A stretch of 64,000 nucleotides of DNA, taken from NCBI GenBank assembly GCA_011523655.1, contig WTGH01000067.1, positions 24,768-88,767 of the forward strand, read 5' to 3'. This document shows, piece by piece, positions 17,085 to 25,963 of the stretch (positions within the stretch are counted from its first letter, which is position 1; each line of letters opens with the position of its first letter). The notes under the pieces were generated by a model. It saw only the letters and a program-made list of their open reading frames with translations, made no database searches and was not told where the DNA came from. Source of the stretch: Rhodospirillaceae bacterium (lineage in GTDB: Bacteria; Pseudomonadota; Alphaproteobacteria; Bin65). Made by a program: the position numbers and the translations under genes.

Positions 17085-18635
17085 CTAAAAGTCGGTCGGG
17101 ACGCCGCCTTCGTCCTTGCGCCGGGCGACGAAGGCATCGAGTTCTTCGCGGACCGCCGGGTCCATCGGCGGCGCTTCGTACAGCGCCAGCTTTTCCTTGT
17201 AGAGCCGGTGCAGATGGTCGGCCGCGGTCGGCGAGCCGGCGCCTGACCAGGCCTCGTAGTTGCGCCAGTCGGAGACCATCGGGGCAAAGAAGGCGGTCTT
17301 GTAGCGCGATTGGGTGTGCTCGGCGCCGAAATAGTGGCCGCCGGGCCCGACTTCGCGCATGGCGTCGAGCGCCAGTTCGGCCTCGTCGACCCGGAAGGGC
17401 TCCAGAAAAGAGGCCACCATGTCCAACAGGTCGGCATCCAGCACCATCTTCTCGAACGAGGCCTGGAGGCCGCCTTCCATCCAGCCGGCGGCGTGCTTGA
17501 ACAGATGGGCGCCGCCCATCACCGCGCCCCAGAGCGAGAACACGCTCTCATAGGCGGCCTGAGCGTCGACCGCGTTGGCCGCGTTGACGTTGGACGAGCG
17601 GTACGGCACCCGGTAGCGCCGCGCGAACTGGCCGCCGACCAGCGCGGATTTCATATATTCCGGCGTCCCGAAGGCCGGCGCGCCGCTGCGCATATCGACG
17701 TTCGAGGTAAAGCCGCCATAGAGGAACGGCGCGCCGGGGCTGTTCAACTGGTGGATCGCCAGACCGGCCAGGAATTCCGCATTCTGCTGTGCCACGGCGC
17801 CGGCCAGCGTCACCGGCGCCATCGCGCCCGCCAGGGTGAAGGGCGTCATCACGACCGGCTGGCCGCGGTCGCCCATGCGCAGGATGCCTTCGACCATCGG
17901 CATGTCGAGCCGCAGCGGCGAACTGGAATTGATCACCGTGATGACCGAGGGTTCGCGCTCCAGCGTTTCATGATCGACGCCCCGCGCGAGGCGCGACAGC
18001 TCGATGCCGTCCAGCACCCGCTCCCGGCCCAGGCTGTAGGCGTGGATCGGTTTGTCGGTCATGGTCAACGCGGCGTGCAGCGCATCGAGATGGCGCACGC
18101 TCGGGTGAATGTCGGTCGGCTCGACCGGGTAGCCGCCCCACATGTGGATCGCCGGCAGCACCTGCCCCAGGCGCAGGAACTGCTTGTAATCCTCGAAATT
18201 GCCGACCCGGCGGCCGCCTTCAAAATCGGCCGCGTTGGGCGTGCTACTCACTGCGCCGAAAACCAGCCGGTCGCCGCCGAAGGTGAGGGTGCGCTCCGGG
18301 TTGCGGCAAAAGAATTTGAATGTCTCCGGCGGTTTGCCGATCTGCGCCTCGACAAGATCGGACGGGAAGCGGACGCGGTTGCCGTCCGGCGCCACATCCG
18401 CGCCTGCGTCCTTGAGGATCGCCTTCGCCTCGTCGTGCAGCAGGTCGATGCCGATTTCCTGGAGCACGGTCAGCGCCGTCCGGTGGATCGCTTCGAGTTC
18501 GTCTTCCGAGACCGCGGGCACCGGATCGAACAGCCGGCGCGGTTGCGGCCGGATTGTGGGCTCCCGGGCTTCAGCCGGAACCGCATCGCCGCCGCGCCGG
18601 CGTCTGCCGCTGCGGCCGCGTCTTTCGGAGGGCAT
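17085..18635 (-). CDS. MttB-like (trimethylamine methyltransferase family) protein, non-pyrrolysine (copy 1)
   Basis: 516 residues of COG5598/MttB type: a barrel with TLAGAMAPVTLAGAVAQQNA, YGGFTSNVDMRSGAPAFG and HAAGWMEGGL. True trimethylamine MttB needs an in-frame amber codon read as pyrrolysine; here the frame is continuous with no TAG, so this belongs to the non-Pyl branch that includes glycine-betaine methyltransferase MtgB. Such enzymes transfer a methyl group to a corrinoid protein. The Arg-rich N-terminus (RRGRSGRRRRGG) is unusual and shared in character with the other two copies. The frame is open far upstream but the ATG at 18635 gives the family start. Confidence 0.87.
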   Translation of the reverse strand: MPSERRGRSGRRRRGGDAVPAEAREPTIRPQPRRLFDPVPAVSEDELEAIHRTALTVLQEIGIDLLHDEAKAILKDAGADVAPDGNRVRFPSDLVEAQIGKPPETFKFFCRNPERTLTFGGDRLVFGAVSSTPNAADFEGGRRVGNFEDYKQFLRLGQVLPAIHMWGGYPVEPTDIHPSVRHLDALHAALTMTDKPIHAYSLGRERVLDGIELSRLARGVDHETLEREPSVITVINSSSPLRLDMPMVEGILRMGDRGQPVVMTPFTLAGAMAPVTLAGAVAQQNAEFLAGLAIHQLNSPGAPFLYGGFTSNVDMRSGAPAFGTPEYMKSALVGGQFARRYRVPYRSSNVNAANAVDAQAAYESVFSLWGAVMGGAHLFKHAAGWMEGGLQASFEKMVLDADLLDMVASFLEPFRVDEAELALDAMREVGPGGHYFGAEHTQSRYKTAFFAPMVSDWRNYEAWSGAGSPTAADHLHRLYKEKLALYEAPPMDPAVREELDAFVARRKDEGGVPTDF

Positions 18636-18854
18636 CGGTTTCCTTTCGTTTCTCGTCCCCCGTTGGCCGAACAACGGGTGGCGCGCCGGATTAGACCAAA
18701 TTTCCGCTGCGGTCATGCCGAAAGTGCAGGGTCGCCGCGCGGGCTTGCCCCGAGAGGGTTTGGAGGGAGGGTTTGGAGAAAGGGTTGCCGCTTGCCGGCG
18801 GTTCGGCGTCCCGCTACCTTGCCGCCATCGCAGCCACACTGAGGAGGGTTGCCG

Positions 18855-19985
18855 ATGAGCAGCCTGAATTTCGACGCCGCGCCCCTGCCAATCAGAGCCG
18901 ACATCGCGGAAGCGTTGCCGCAGGTCTGGGCCCGGATCGGCGAGCCGGGAACCTGGCTGACCGCGCAGGAACGGGTCGCCGTCGCTGCAGAAAGCAGGAA
19001 CGCACGGTATTGCCGCCTGTGCGCCGAGCGCAAGGAGGCGCTCTCGCCCTATGCCGTGCAAGGCGAACACGATTCTCTCGGCGACCTGCCCGACGACAAG
19101 GTCGAACTTGTCCACCGGATGATGACCGATCCGGCGCGCATCGCCGCTCACTGGTTCGAGGCGCTGAAGGATGGCGGCCTGCCCGAGACCGAGTATGTCG
19201 AGATCGTCGGCGTGATCGCCTGCACCGTCGCCATCGACACCTTCTGCCGCGGAATCGGCATGGCGCCGCCGCCCTTGCCGGAACCGCAGGACGGCGCGCC
19301 GTCGCACGAAACGGTTGGCGAGGAACACCTCAACCGCGGACTTGCCTTTGCACCGACCCTGGACCCGTTCGTCGACGGTCCGCTCCAGAAGGAGTTCTTC
19401 CCGGCCGGCCCGCCGACCGCCGCGCATATCCGGCGGGCGCTCTCCTCCGTGCCCGATACGCAGCGGGATTTCTGGCGCATCGCCAACGTGCTCTACATGA
19501 ACGGGCTGCAGATGCGCGATTTCTCGACCGAGTACCGCGCCATCACCCATGCGCAGATCGAGCTGGTTGCCGGCCGGGTCTCGGCCATCAACCAGTGCGT
19601 CTACTGAACCACCAGCCATGTGGCCCTGCTCCGTGCGAGCGGCGAATATACTGGCGACGACTACGATCTGAGCGCGGTTCTGGGAGATTCCGGCGAGGAT
19701 ACCGGCATACCGCACGCCGATGTCCTGATCCAACTGGCCGAAACGGCAATCGAATTTGACGACGAAGCGACGGCAGCGACCCGCGAAGCGGTGATCGAAC
19801 GGATGGGCGAAGCCGCCCTGGTCGATGCCGCGGCAATCGCGGCCAACTTCAACGCCATCGACCGGGTCGCCGACGCGATCGGTATTCCGCTCGAGGAAGA
19901 GAAGGCCGCGATTTCCGCCGATTTCCGCGCCGAACTTGGGATCGACGAATTCGGCCGGGCGAGCCTGCCGGCAGCGGCGGAGTAA
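18855..19985 (+). CDS. Selenoprotein: two-domain AhpD-like (carboxymuconolactone decarboxylase/peroxidase-related) protein with in-frame TGA = Sec
   Basis: Read as one 376-residue frame with TGA at 19605-19607 as selenocysteine 251. Around it stands C248-V-Y-U251-T-T-S-H255, which is the AhpD active-site pattern CxxCxxxH with Sec replacing the second Cys. The same frame stays open for 126 more codons to a TAA, with no ribosome-binding site for a separate downstream start. The complete Sec machinery lies next door on the opposite strand. An N-terminal half-domain has a second CxxC (C53-R-L-C56) but with Glu-Arg-Lys where His would follow, so it may be degenerate or a redox partner site. AhpD-fold proteins reduce peroxides or act as thiol reductants. 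The ATG at 18855 follows GAGGAGG. If TGA were a true stop, the product would be a 250-residue protein ending just after its first catalytic Cys. Confidence 0.85.
19608..19645 (+). promoter_or_regulatory. Candidate bacterial SECIS element downstream of the UGA
   Basis: Directly after the in-frame UGA the mRNA can fold a 6-bp stem CUGCUC (19626-19631) with GAGCGG (19637-19642), one G-U pair, closing a 5-base loop CGUGC that holds two guanosines. Bacterial SECIS elements recognised by SelB are short stem-loops with a G in the apical loop about 16-37 bases after the UGA; this loop lies 25-29 bases after it. The fold was found by eye and other pairings are possible, for example GCCAUGUGGC closer to the UGA. 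Confidence 0.5.
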
Positions 19986-20003
19986 GACGTCCCCCTTCAT
20001 CCG

Positions 20004-20034
20004 GCCCGGGTCGAAACACGGTTTCGGCCCGGGC
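20004..20034. terminator. Bidirectional hairpin between selenoprotein gene and selD
   Basis: A 14-bp stem (20004-20017 with 20021-20034, one T-G pair) with a 3-base loop fills the 53-base gap between two convergent stops. The top is the AAAC/GTTT pair and the base GCCCGGG. It probably terminates both the + strand selenoprotein mRNA and the - strand sel operon. Confidence 0.65.
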
Positions 20035-20038
20035 AATC

Positions 20039-22255
20039 CTATTCGAGCCGAATAGCGGGCTTTTCCGCCTCTCTTTCGGTCGCGTGGCCGATGTCGGCGG
20101 CATCCGGATATCCGGCCTGCCGCAGCGCCTCGACGCACGCTTCCGCACTGTCCGCCGGCACGGCTGCGAGCAGACCGCCGGCGGTCTGCGGATCGGCGAG
20201 AAAATGCGGCACAACGCCTTCGCATGCCGCAACCAGAATCGCCCGGTTGGCCGGATGGAGCGTGCTGGCATGGCCGGCGGCAAGCAGGCCGGCGGCGCCG
20301 GGCAGCAGCGGCAGCGCGGCCTCGTCGAGCACGACGTCGCAACCCGACGCTTCGAGCATTTCCAACAGGTGTCCGCCCAGGCCGAACCCGGTTACGTCGG
20401 TGCAAGCCCGCGCGCCCTGCCGCTGCAAGACAGCGACCGCAGCATCATTGCTCGCCAACATGCTCCTGAGCGCCGCTTCGACATCGCGGCCTCTGGCGGC
20501 GCGCGCCATTTCGGCCGCCAGCAAGACACCTGTCCCCAGCGCCTTTGTGAGGATCAGCCGGTCGCCCGGCCGCGCGCCGCCCTTGCGCCACGGCGCACCG
20601 TCGCAAACCGCTCCGTTGATCGTCAGTCCTACCGCCATTTCGGCGCCTTCGGCGGTATGCCCGCCGATCAGGACCGCGCCTGCCTCTCCGAGACCGCGCA
20701 GCACGCCGCGCAGCAGCTGCTCCAGGTCGCGTTCCACGATGCCGGGCGCCGCGAACGGCAGCGTGACCGAGACCAGCGCGGAGACCGGCGCGCCGCCCAT
20801 GGCGTGGATATCGCCCATGCAATGGTTGGCGGCGATCCGGCCGAACAGGTACGGATCGTCGATAAAGGCGCGAAACTGGTCGACGGTCTGGTACAGAGAT
20901 CCCTCCGCCGGCGCAGCGACCGGCGCAGCGTCGTCCGGATCGTCCAGCGCCAGCGTCCGGGAGGTTTCCGGATCGGCGCGAAGCCGGTCGAGCACAGCGC
21001 TCAGGATCGCCTGGGGCACCTTGGCGCCGCAGCCGCCGCAGCGCATGGCTTCTGCCGCCGGATCTGCCGCCGGCGCGCCGGTCATGGCAGGCAGGTCCGC
21101 GCCGTAGCGCGCCATCCAGCGCCGATCGATCCGGTCCTTCCAGCGCCAGACCCAGCCGCCCTCCGACGCCAGGACGCTCTTCGACGCCACCGCCCTCTGG
21201 TCGCCCAGCGAAATCAGGGCCAAAACGCGGCGCTGCGGCCGGAACGGCTGCAGCGATTCTCCGCGGGCAGCGCGGCGCAGATTTTCGGCGAGCACCGGTC
21301 CCTGGCGGACGGCGTAGACTCCCGATTTCGGCAGAGCGGCCGAATAGAAGGCGGCGCAGTCGCCGGCGGCGAACACCGCATCGTCGGATACGGATTGCAG
21401 GGTCGGACCGACCTTCAGGAAGCCGCGGCCGTCGGTTGCGAAACCGGTTTCGCCCACCCAGGGCGCTGCGCCGCCCTGGGTGACGAGGATCGCCGCGTCG
21501 TGCTCGAAGGCCCGGCCCGACGCACACAACACGCGGCCGGGTTCGACCGCGACCGCCGTTTCGCCGGTTTCGACGGCGATGCCCTTCCGGCGTAACGCAG
21601 CCAGCACGCGGCGGCGGACGCCCGCGGCATGTCCCGGCATGATTTCCGGGGTCAGCGACAGGATCGTGAACAGGGGACTACCCGGGCGATTTTTTTCTTT
21701 ATTTTCCGACTGTTCCAGAAGTTTGCGCATACGGTGCTGCAATGCCATCGTCGCTTCGACGCCGCCGACGCCCGCGCCGATGACGACAATGCGGACCATC
21801 CCGTCCTGCCGCACCGCCAGCGCCTCGACCTCGGCCCAACGCCTCAGGAAAGCCGGGACCGGTTTCAGAGGAATCGCGTGTTCTGCGCCTTCGATCCCGC
21901 CGGATTCCGGGACCGAGCCGATGTCGATGCTCAACAGGTCGTAGGAGAGCGGCGGCCGGCCGACGAGCAGCACCCGGCGCGCCGCACGGTCTATTCCCGT
22001 GGCCCGGTCGACGATCAGCCGGGCACCGGCGAAACGGCACAGCTGGCGCAGATCGATATTGCAGTCGTCGAAGCCGTAATGCCCGGCCAGATAGCCTGGC
22101 AGCATCCCCGAATAGGGCGTATCGACCGGCGTCGAGACCAGGGTGAGGCGCACGCCGGGCTCCGGCTTCATGCCGAACTGGCGCACGACCTCGACATGGG
22201 CGTGGCCGCCGCCGACCAGCACGATATCGGTCTCGATGGGGAATGCCGGGAGCAC
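20039..22255 (-). CDS. selD: Selenide, water dikinase fused to an N-terminal NADH-dehydrogenase-like FAD oxidoreductase
   Basis: 738 residues. Residues 1 to about 385 form a pyridine nucleotide-disulfide oxidoreductase (GGGHAH at 15-20, second Rossmann loop VVIGAGVGGVEATM, and AGDCAAF). From about 400 the SelD kinase follows, with GGCGAKV placing Cys409 and Lys412 at the catalytic C/U-G-x-K positions, then HCMGDIHAMGG and IGGHTAEGAEM. SelD makes selenophosphate from selenide and ATP, the donor for Sec-tRNA. The fused flavoprotein may supply or recycle reduced selenium; its role is not established. The start is GTG at 22255, 32 bases after the tRNA-Sec 3' end. SelD itself uses Cys, not Sec. 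Confidence 0.95.
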   Translation of the reverse strand: MLPAFPIETDIVLVGGGHAHVEVVRQFGMKPEPGVRLTLVSTPVDTPYSGMLPGYLAGHYGFDDCNIDLRQLCRFAGARLIVDRATGIDRAARRVLLVGRPPLSYDLLSIDIGSVPESGGIEGAEHAIPLKPVPAFLRRWAEVEALAVRQDGMVRIVVIGAGVGGVEATMALQHRMRKLLEQSENKEKNRPGSPLFTILSLTPEIMPGHAAGVRRRVLAALRRKGIAVETGETAVAVEPGRVLCASGRAFEHDAAILVTQGGAAPWVGETGFATDGRGFLKVGPTLQSVSDDAVFAAGDCAAFYSAALPKSGVYAVRQGPVLAENLRRAARGESLQPFRPQRRVLALISLGDQRAVASKSVLASEGGWVWRWKDRIDRRWMARYGADLPAMTGAPAADPAAEAMRCGGCGAKVPQAILSAVLDRLRADPETSRTLALDDPDDAAPVAAPAEGSLYQTVDQFRAFIDDPYLFGRIAANHCMGDIHAMGGAPVSALVSVTLPFAAPGIVERDLEQLLRGVLRGLGEAGAVLIGGHTAEGAEMAVGLTINGAVCDGAPWRKGGARPGDRLILTKALGTGVLLAAEMARAARGRDVEAALRSMLASNDAAVAVLQRQGARACTDVTGFGLGGHLLEMLEASGCDVVLDEAALPLLPGAAGLLAAGHASTLHPANRAILVAACEGVVPHFLADPQTAGGLLAAVPADSAEACVEALRQAGYPDAADIGHATEREAEKPAIRLE

Positions 22256-22287
22256 CGCTTCAGGCCGCGGTTCCGGGCGGGAGAGGT

Positions 22288-22384
22288 TGGCGGAAGAGGG
22301 TGGGAGTCGAACCCACCAGACACGCGCTGGCGCGTCTCAACGGGTTTGAAGCCCGCGCGGCCCACCGGGCGCCGATCCTCCTCC
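22288..22384 (-). tRNA. selC: tRNA-Sec (anticodon TCA)
   Basis: 97 bases including encoded CCA. The 5' GGAGGAGG pairs with 3' CCTCTTCC over 8 bp (one G-T), the long acceptor typical of bacterial tRNA-Sec, followed by discriminator G and CCA. The anticodon arm is GCGGG-CTTCAAA-CCCGT with TCA at 22349-22347. A long variable arm follows (GACGCG and CGCGTGTC stem) and the T arm is GTGGG-TTCGACT-CCCAC. It lies between selB and selD on the same strand, so it is probably cut from the sel operon transcript. The D arm pairs imperfectly by eye. Confidence 0.94.
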
Positions 22385-22464
22385 GCCGGTCCGCCAATGG
22401 GTCGGGCAGTGCTAGCACGGAACGGCCGCAACCGGAAACGCCCGCATCCGATCCCATCCGCCGA

Positions 22465-24399
22465 TCAGCCACGGGCGGCGTCCCCGAAGACCTCGACGGC
22501 AGGCCGGCGGATCACGCGCTCGTTGCCCGCCCGCCGGGTGAAGCCCGCCCGGTCGAAATATTCCAGCATCTCGACGCTCAGGTTACGGCCCAGCCCGGAC
22601 CAGTCACGGAAATCGGCCACGGTGAACCGGTCGCCGCCGGACGAGGCGAGCCCCGTTTCGGCCGCATTTGCCAATGTTTCCAGTGCTTCCGGAGTCAGGA
22701 AGCGGTTCTTCGAGACCTGCATGACCAGCCCGGCCGCCTGGGCCCGCTTGAAGAAGCGCGCTGCTTCGTTCCCGGCGATGCCAAGCGCTTCGGAGACCTC
22801 CCACACCGTGCGTGGCCGGCCCGACGCCGTGAGCGCCGGTTCGATCCGGGACCAGAGCCTTGCGTCGCGCGGTTCGAGTTCGATCCGCCGTCCGGCGAGG
22901 ACGATGCGTTCGCCGCGCCGCTCGGCGATCCCGTCGCGTATCAGCCGGTCGAGCGCCGCATCGATGCACGCGGCAAGCGGACGGCCGGGCAACAGCCGGG
23001 GCAGCGCCGCGGCAGGCAGGCCGGACTCGCTGTTCCGCCCCTCCGCACGTCCGGTCAGCGCCGCCCGGATCGCTTCGGCAAGACCGGCGAGATGGCGGTC
23101 CAGGATGGCCGCGTGCCGTTCGCCGCTGCCGACGCGCACCAGTCCCGGCGCCTCGAGTCCGGCCAGTTCCATTTTGGTCTGGTTTCGGTTGCGGGCGAAA
23201 GCGGTGAGATCGACGCCGCCGGCAGCAATATCCAGTTGCGCCGCCAGGGCTTCGGCATGGTTCGGGCGGCGCTGCGCCCGGACCATAGCGAGGCGCTGCG
23301 GCGTCGCCCGGCCGCGCTGCGGACCGTGGCAGTCCAGCACCGTGCCGCCGCCGATCGTGCGTCTCGCAGACTGGTCGCGCAGGATGACCGCGTCACCCCG
23401 GCAGACGCAAATCCCGCGGTCGAGCACGAGCTGCGCAAGCGCCCGCTCGCCCGGCGCCAGCTTACCCGCTTCGAGCAGCGCGACCCGGCCGGGAATATCG
23501 GCCGTTCCGGCATGGACATGAACCGGCGTCCAGTGGCGCAGCGGCCGGGCTTCCGAAGCGAGCAGCCGCAGGTCGATGTCGAGCCGGCGGCTGACCGATC
23601 GCAGGCCGGGCGCAACCAGCCATTGTCCGCGGCCGATTGCAGCCCGGTCGACATCCGCGCCGGCCAGGTTGACCGCGCAGCGGTCGCCGGCCCGGGCCTC
23701 GGCGGCCGGCGCATCCTGCACCTTGAGGCCGCGCACCCGCACTCCGATCCCCTTCGGGCCGGCGGGACTGACCGCCAGCCGGTCACCCGCCTTGAGGATC
23801 CCGGACTGCACCAGGCCGGTCACGACCAGACCGGCCCCGCCGACGATGAAGCTGCGATCGATGGCCATGCGGAAGCCGCCGCATGCCGGTTTTTCGACAG
23901 CCCGGAGAGCTCCGATCGCCTCGGTAAGGCGGTCGATTCCCGCACCGTTCGTCGAGGACACCGCCACGACCGGCGCTTCGGCCAGGCCGGTCGGCTGCAA
24001 CAGGGCGCGGGTCTCGGCGACAACCTCGTCCAGCCAATCCGCTTCAACAAGGTCGGTCTTGGTGATCGCGACGATGCCGGTGCGCACGCCGACCAGATCG
24101 AGAATTGCCAGATGTTCCCGGGTCTGGGGCATCGGCCCGTCGTCGGCGGCGACGACCAGCAGAGCGGCGTCGATGGCGGTCACGCCGGCGAGCATATTGC
24201 GGATGAACTTCTCGTGGCCGGGCACATCGACGAAACCCGTCGTCTCGCCGGGCCGCAGCGCATCGGTGTAGGCAAAACCGAGATCGATGGTCAGACCGCG
24301 CCGTTTCTCCTCCGGCAGGCGGTCGGTATCGATTCCGGTGAGGCGTTTCAGCAGGCTGGTCTTGCCATGATCCACATGGCCGGCGGTCGCGATAATCAT
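22465..24399 (-). CDS. selB: Selenocysteine-specific elongation factor SelB
   Basis: 644 residues. An EF-Tu-like GTPase starts at once with GHVDHGKT (7-14), followed by FVDVPGHEKFIRNML and the TKTD motif, then beta-barrel domains and C-terminal winged helices that bind the SECIS hairpin. SelB brings Sec-tRNA to UGA codons. I choose the ATG at 24399, which overlaps the selA stop by 4 bases and gives the standard MIIATAGHVDHG start; an in-frame ATG 15 bases upstream also exists. Confidence 0.96.
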   Translation of the reverse strand: MIIATAGHVDHGKTSLLKRLTGIDTDRLPEEKRRGLTIDLGFAYTDALRPGETTGFVDVPGHEKFIRNMLAGVTAIDAALLVVAADDGPMPQTREHLAILDLVGVRTGIVAITKTDLVEADWLDEVVAETRALLQPTGLAEAPVVAVSSTNGAGIDRLTEAIGALRAVEKPACGGFRMAIDRSFIVGGAGLVVTGLVQSGILKAGDRLAVSPAGPKGIGVRVRGLKVQDAPAAEARAGDRCAVNLAGADVDRAAIGRGQWLVAPGLRSVSRRLDIDLRLLASEARPLRHWTPVHVHAGTADIPGRVALLEAGKLAPGERALAQLVLDRGICVCRGDAVILRDQSARRTIGGGTVLDCHGPQRGRATPQRLAMVRAQRRPNHAEALAAQLDIAAGGVDLTAFARNRNQTKMELAGLEAPGLVRVGSGERHAAILDRHLAGLAEAIRAALTGRAEGRNSESGLPAAALPRLLPGRPLAACIDAALDRLIRDGIAERRGERIVLAGRRIELEPRDARLWSRIEPALTASGRPRTVWEVSEALGIAGNEAARFFKRAQAAGLVMQVSKNRFLTPEALETLANAAETGLASSGGDRFTVADFRDWSGLGRNLSVEMLEYFDRAGFTRRAGNERVIRRPAVEVFGDAARG

Positions 24400-25841
24400 G
24401 GCGGGCACGGCCATGCGAGGCTGTCGATCTGCCCCAGCAGCGTCTCCGGCTTCTCCAGGCAGCGCATGTCGAGCCAGAAGGCGCCCTCCCCGACCCGGCC
24501 GATCGCCGGCACCGGCAGGGCGCGGAACGCCGCTGCGAGGTCGCGGAGCATCCGGCCCGCGGCCCTCTTACCCATTTGCGGGCGTCCGGCTTGCGGCGTC
24601 AGGCGCACGGCAACGCTGGGCAGCGCCTCGGCCGGCAAGGCGCCGCTGCCGATCTGGCTGAAGCAATCGATGGCCTCGACCTGCCAGCCATCCGGCGCGA
24701 CAGGCTCCAGATGTACGGCGACACGTTCGGCGACAACGCGGATATCCGGCAGCGGCCGGGCGAGCCAGCGCAACGTCGGGACGGTCTCCGCAAGCTGTTC
24801 GGGCTGACTGTAAAGGGCGAGGGTCGCGTCGAGCGCCGCGATCCTCAGCTTGTCGAGCCGGAACGCCCGGTGCATCGGGTTTTTCTTTATTCGGGCAACC
24901 AGATCCGCACGGCCGGCGATCACCCCGGCCTGGGGCCCGCCGAGCAGCTTGTCGCCGCTGAAGGTCACCAGATCGGCGCCGCTGGCCAGCGCTTCCTGCA
25001 CCGTGGGTTCGTGCGGCAGGCCGAAGCGATCGAGATCGACCAGCGTGCCGCTGCCCAGATCGATGCAGAAGGGTATGCCGCAGCGCCGGCACAGGGCGGC
25101 CAACTCCTTTTCCGGCACCGCCTTCGTGAAGCCGATCACGGCGTAATTGCTGGTATGCGCCTTCAGGACGAGGGCCGGACGGGCCGCCATCGCCTCTTCA
25201 TAGTCCTTCAGATGTGTCCGGTTGGTCGCGCCCACCTCGACCAGCCGGGCGCCGGCGCGGCGCATGATGTCGGGCAGGCGGAAGGACCCGCCGATCTCGA
25301 CCAGTTCGCCGCGCGAGACCGGCACGGCGCGCCGGTTGGCCAGCGTGTTCAGCACCAGCATGACAGCAGCGGCGTTGTTGTTGACAGCCGTGGCCGCCTC
25401 GGCGCCGGTCAGGGAGCGGATACGGGCTTCGAGGCGGCCGCCGCGGTCGCCGCGCTTCCCCGCCGCCAGATCGTATTCCAGATCGACCGGCTGTCGCGCC
25501 GCCCGGGTCATCGCCTCGATCGCAGCTTCCGGCAGCGCCGAACGGCCGAGATTGGTGTGGACGACCGTGCCGGTCAGGTTGAGCACCGGCCTGAGCGACG
25601 GGGCCATTGCCGCGGCGACATGGGCAACGACACGGTCCGCCAGCCCGTCCGCATCGATGCGGCCCCCGGCGAGCAGGCGGCTTCGCGCCTCGTCAAGCAC
25701 CGTGCGCGCCGCCTCGACCACGCAACTGCGACCGACCCGGTCGGGCAGGTCCGCCAGCCGCACATCCTGCAACAGCCGGTCCACACTCGGCAGGCCGGCG
25801 GGCACGGTAATCGGATCGGCACTGGCGTCGGTCTGCGTCAT
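24396..25841 (-). CDS. selA: L-seryl-tRNA(Sec) selenium transferase SelA
   Basis: 481 residues, a PLP enzyme of fold type I with the cofactor lysine at K298 in TFSGDKLLGGPQAG and family segments NLTGTVVHTNLGRS and AVNNNAAAV. It converts seryl-tRNA(Sec) to selenocysteyl-tRNA using selenophosphate. Start at ATG 25841 (MTQTDAS); the frame is open for 60 more residues upstream that do not resemble SelA. First gene of the apparent selA-selB-selC-selD operon. Confidence 0.95.
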   Translation of the reverse strand: MTQTDASADPITVPAGLPSVDRLLQDVRLADLPDRVGRSCVVEAARTVLDEARSRLLAGGRIDADGLADRVVAHVAAAMAPSLRPVLNLTGTVVHTNLGRSALPEAAIEAMTRAARQPVDLEYDLAAGKRGDRGGRLEARIRSLTGAEAATAVNNNAAAVMLVLNTLANRRAVPVSRGELVEIGGSFRLPDIMRRAGARLVEVGATNRTHLKDYEEAMAARPALVLKAHTSNYAVIGFTKAVPEKELAALCRRCGIPFCIDLGSGTLVDLDRFGLPHEPTVQEALASGADLVTFSGDKLLGGPQAGVIAGRADLVARIKKNPMHRAFRLDKLRIAALDATLALYSQPEQLAETVPTLRWLARPLPDIRVVAERVAVHLEPVAPDGWQVEAIDCFSQIGSGALPAEALPSVAVRLTPQAGRPQMGKRAAGRMLRDLAAAFRALPVPAIGRVGEGAFWLDMRCLEKPETLLGQIDSLAWPCPP

Positions 25842-25963
25842 GAGCGGCGGCTTTAGCACGGTTTTCCGGCGATAGGCAGATGGATCGGGACAGCCAGGCT
25901 GCGCTACCGGCGGCGTTTCCGGCATGCTAAGGTGGTTCTGTCGTTTCCTGCGGTGAGCGAATC

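Noticed and set aside
14761..17088. A 775-codon + strand frame opposite the first DMGDH-type gene
   Set aside because: Antisense shadow of a well-supported gene; no recognisable motifs.
19620..19985. A separate 121-codon gene after the TGA of the AhpD-like gene
   Set aside because: It starts at a GTG without a ribosome-binding site, is in the same frame as the upstream gene, and completes the CxxUxxxH motif only if joined to it.
18636..20405. Continuation of the MttB-like frame upstream, giving an apparent 1106-residue protein
   Set aside because: The extension runs antisense through the selenoprotein gene and has no domain; the family start is the ATG at 18635.
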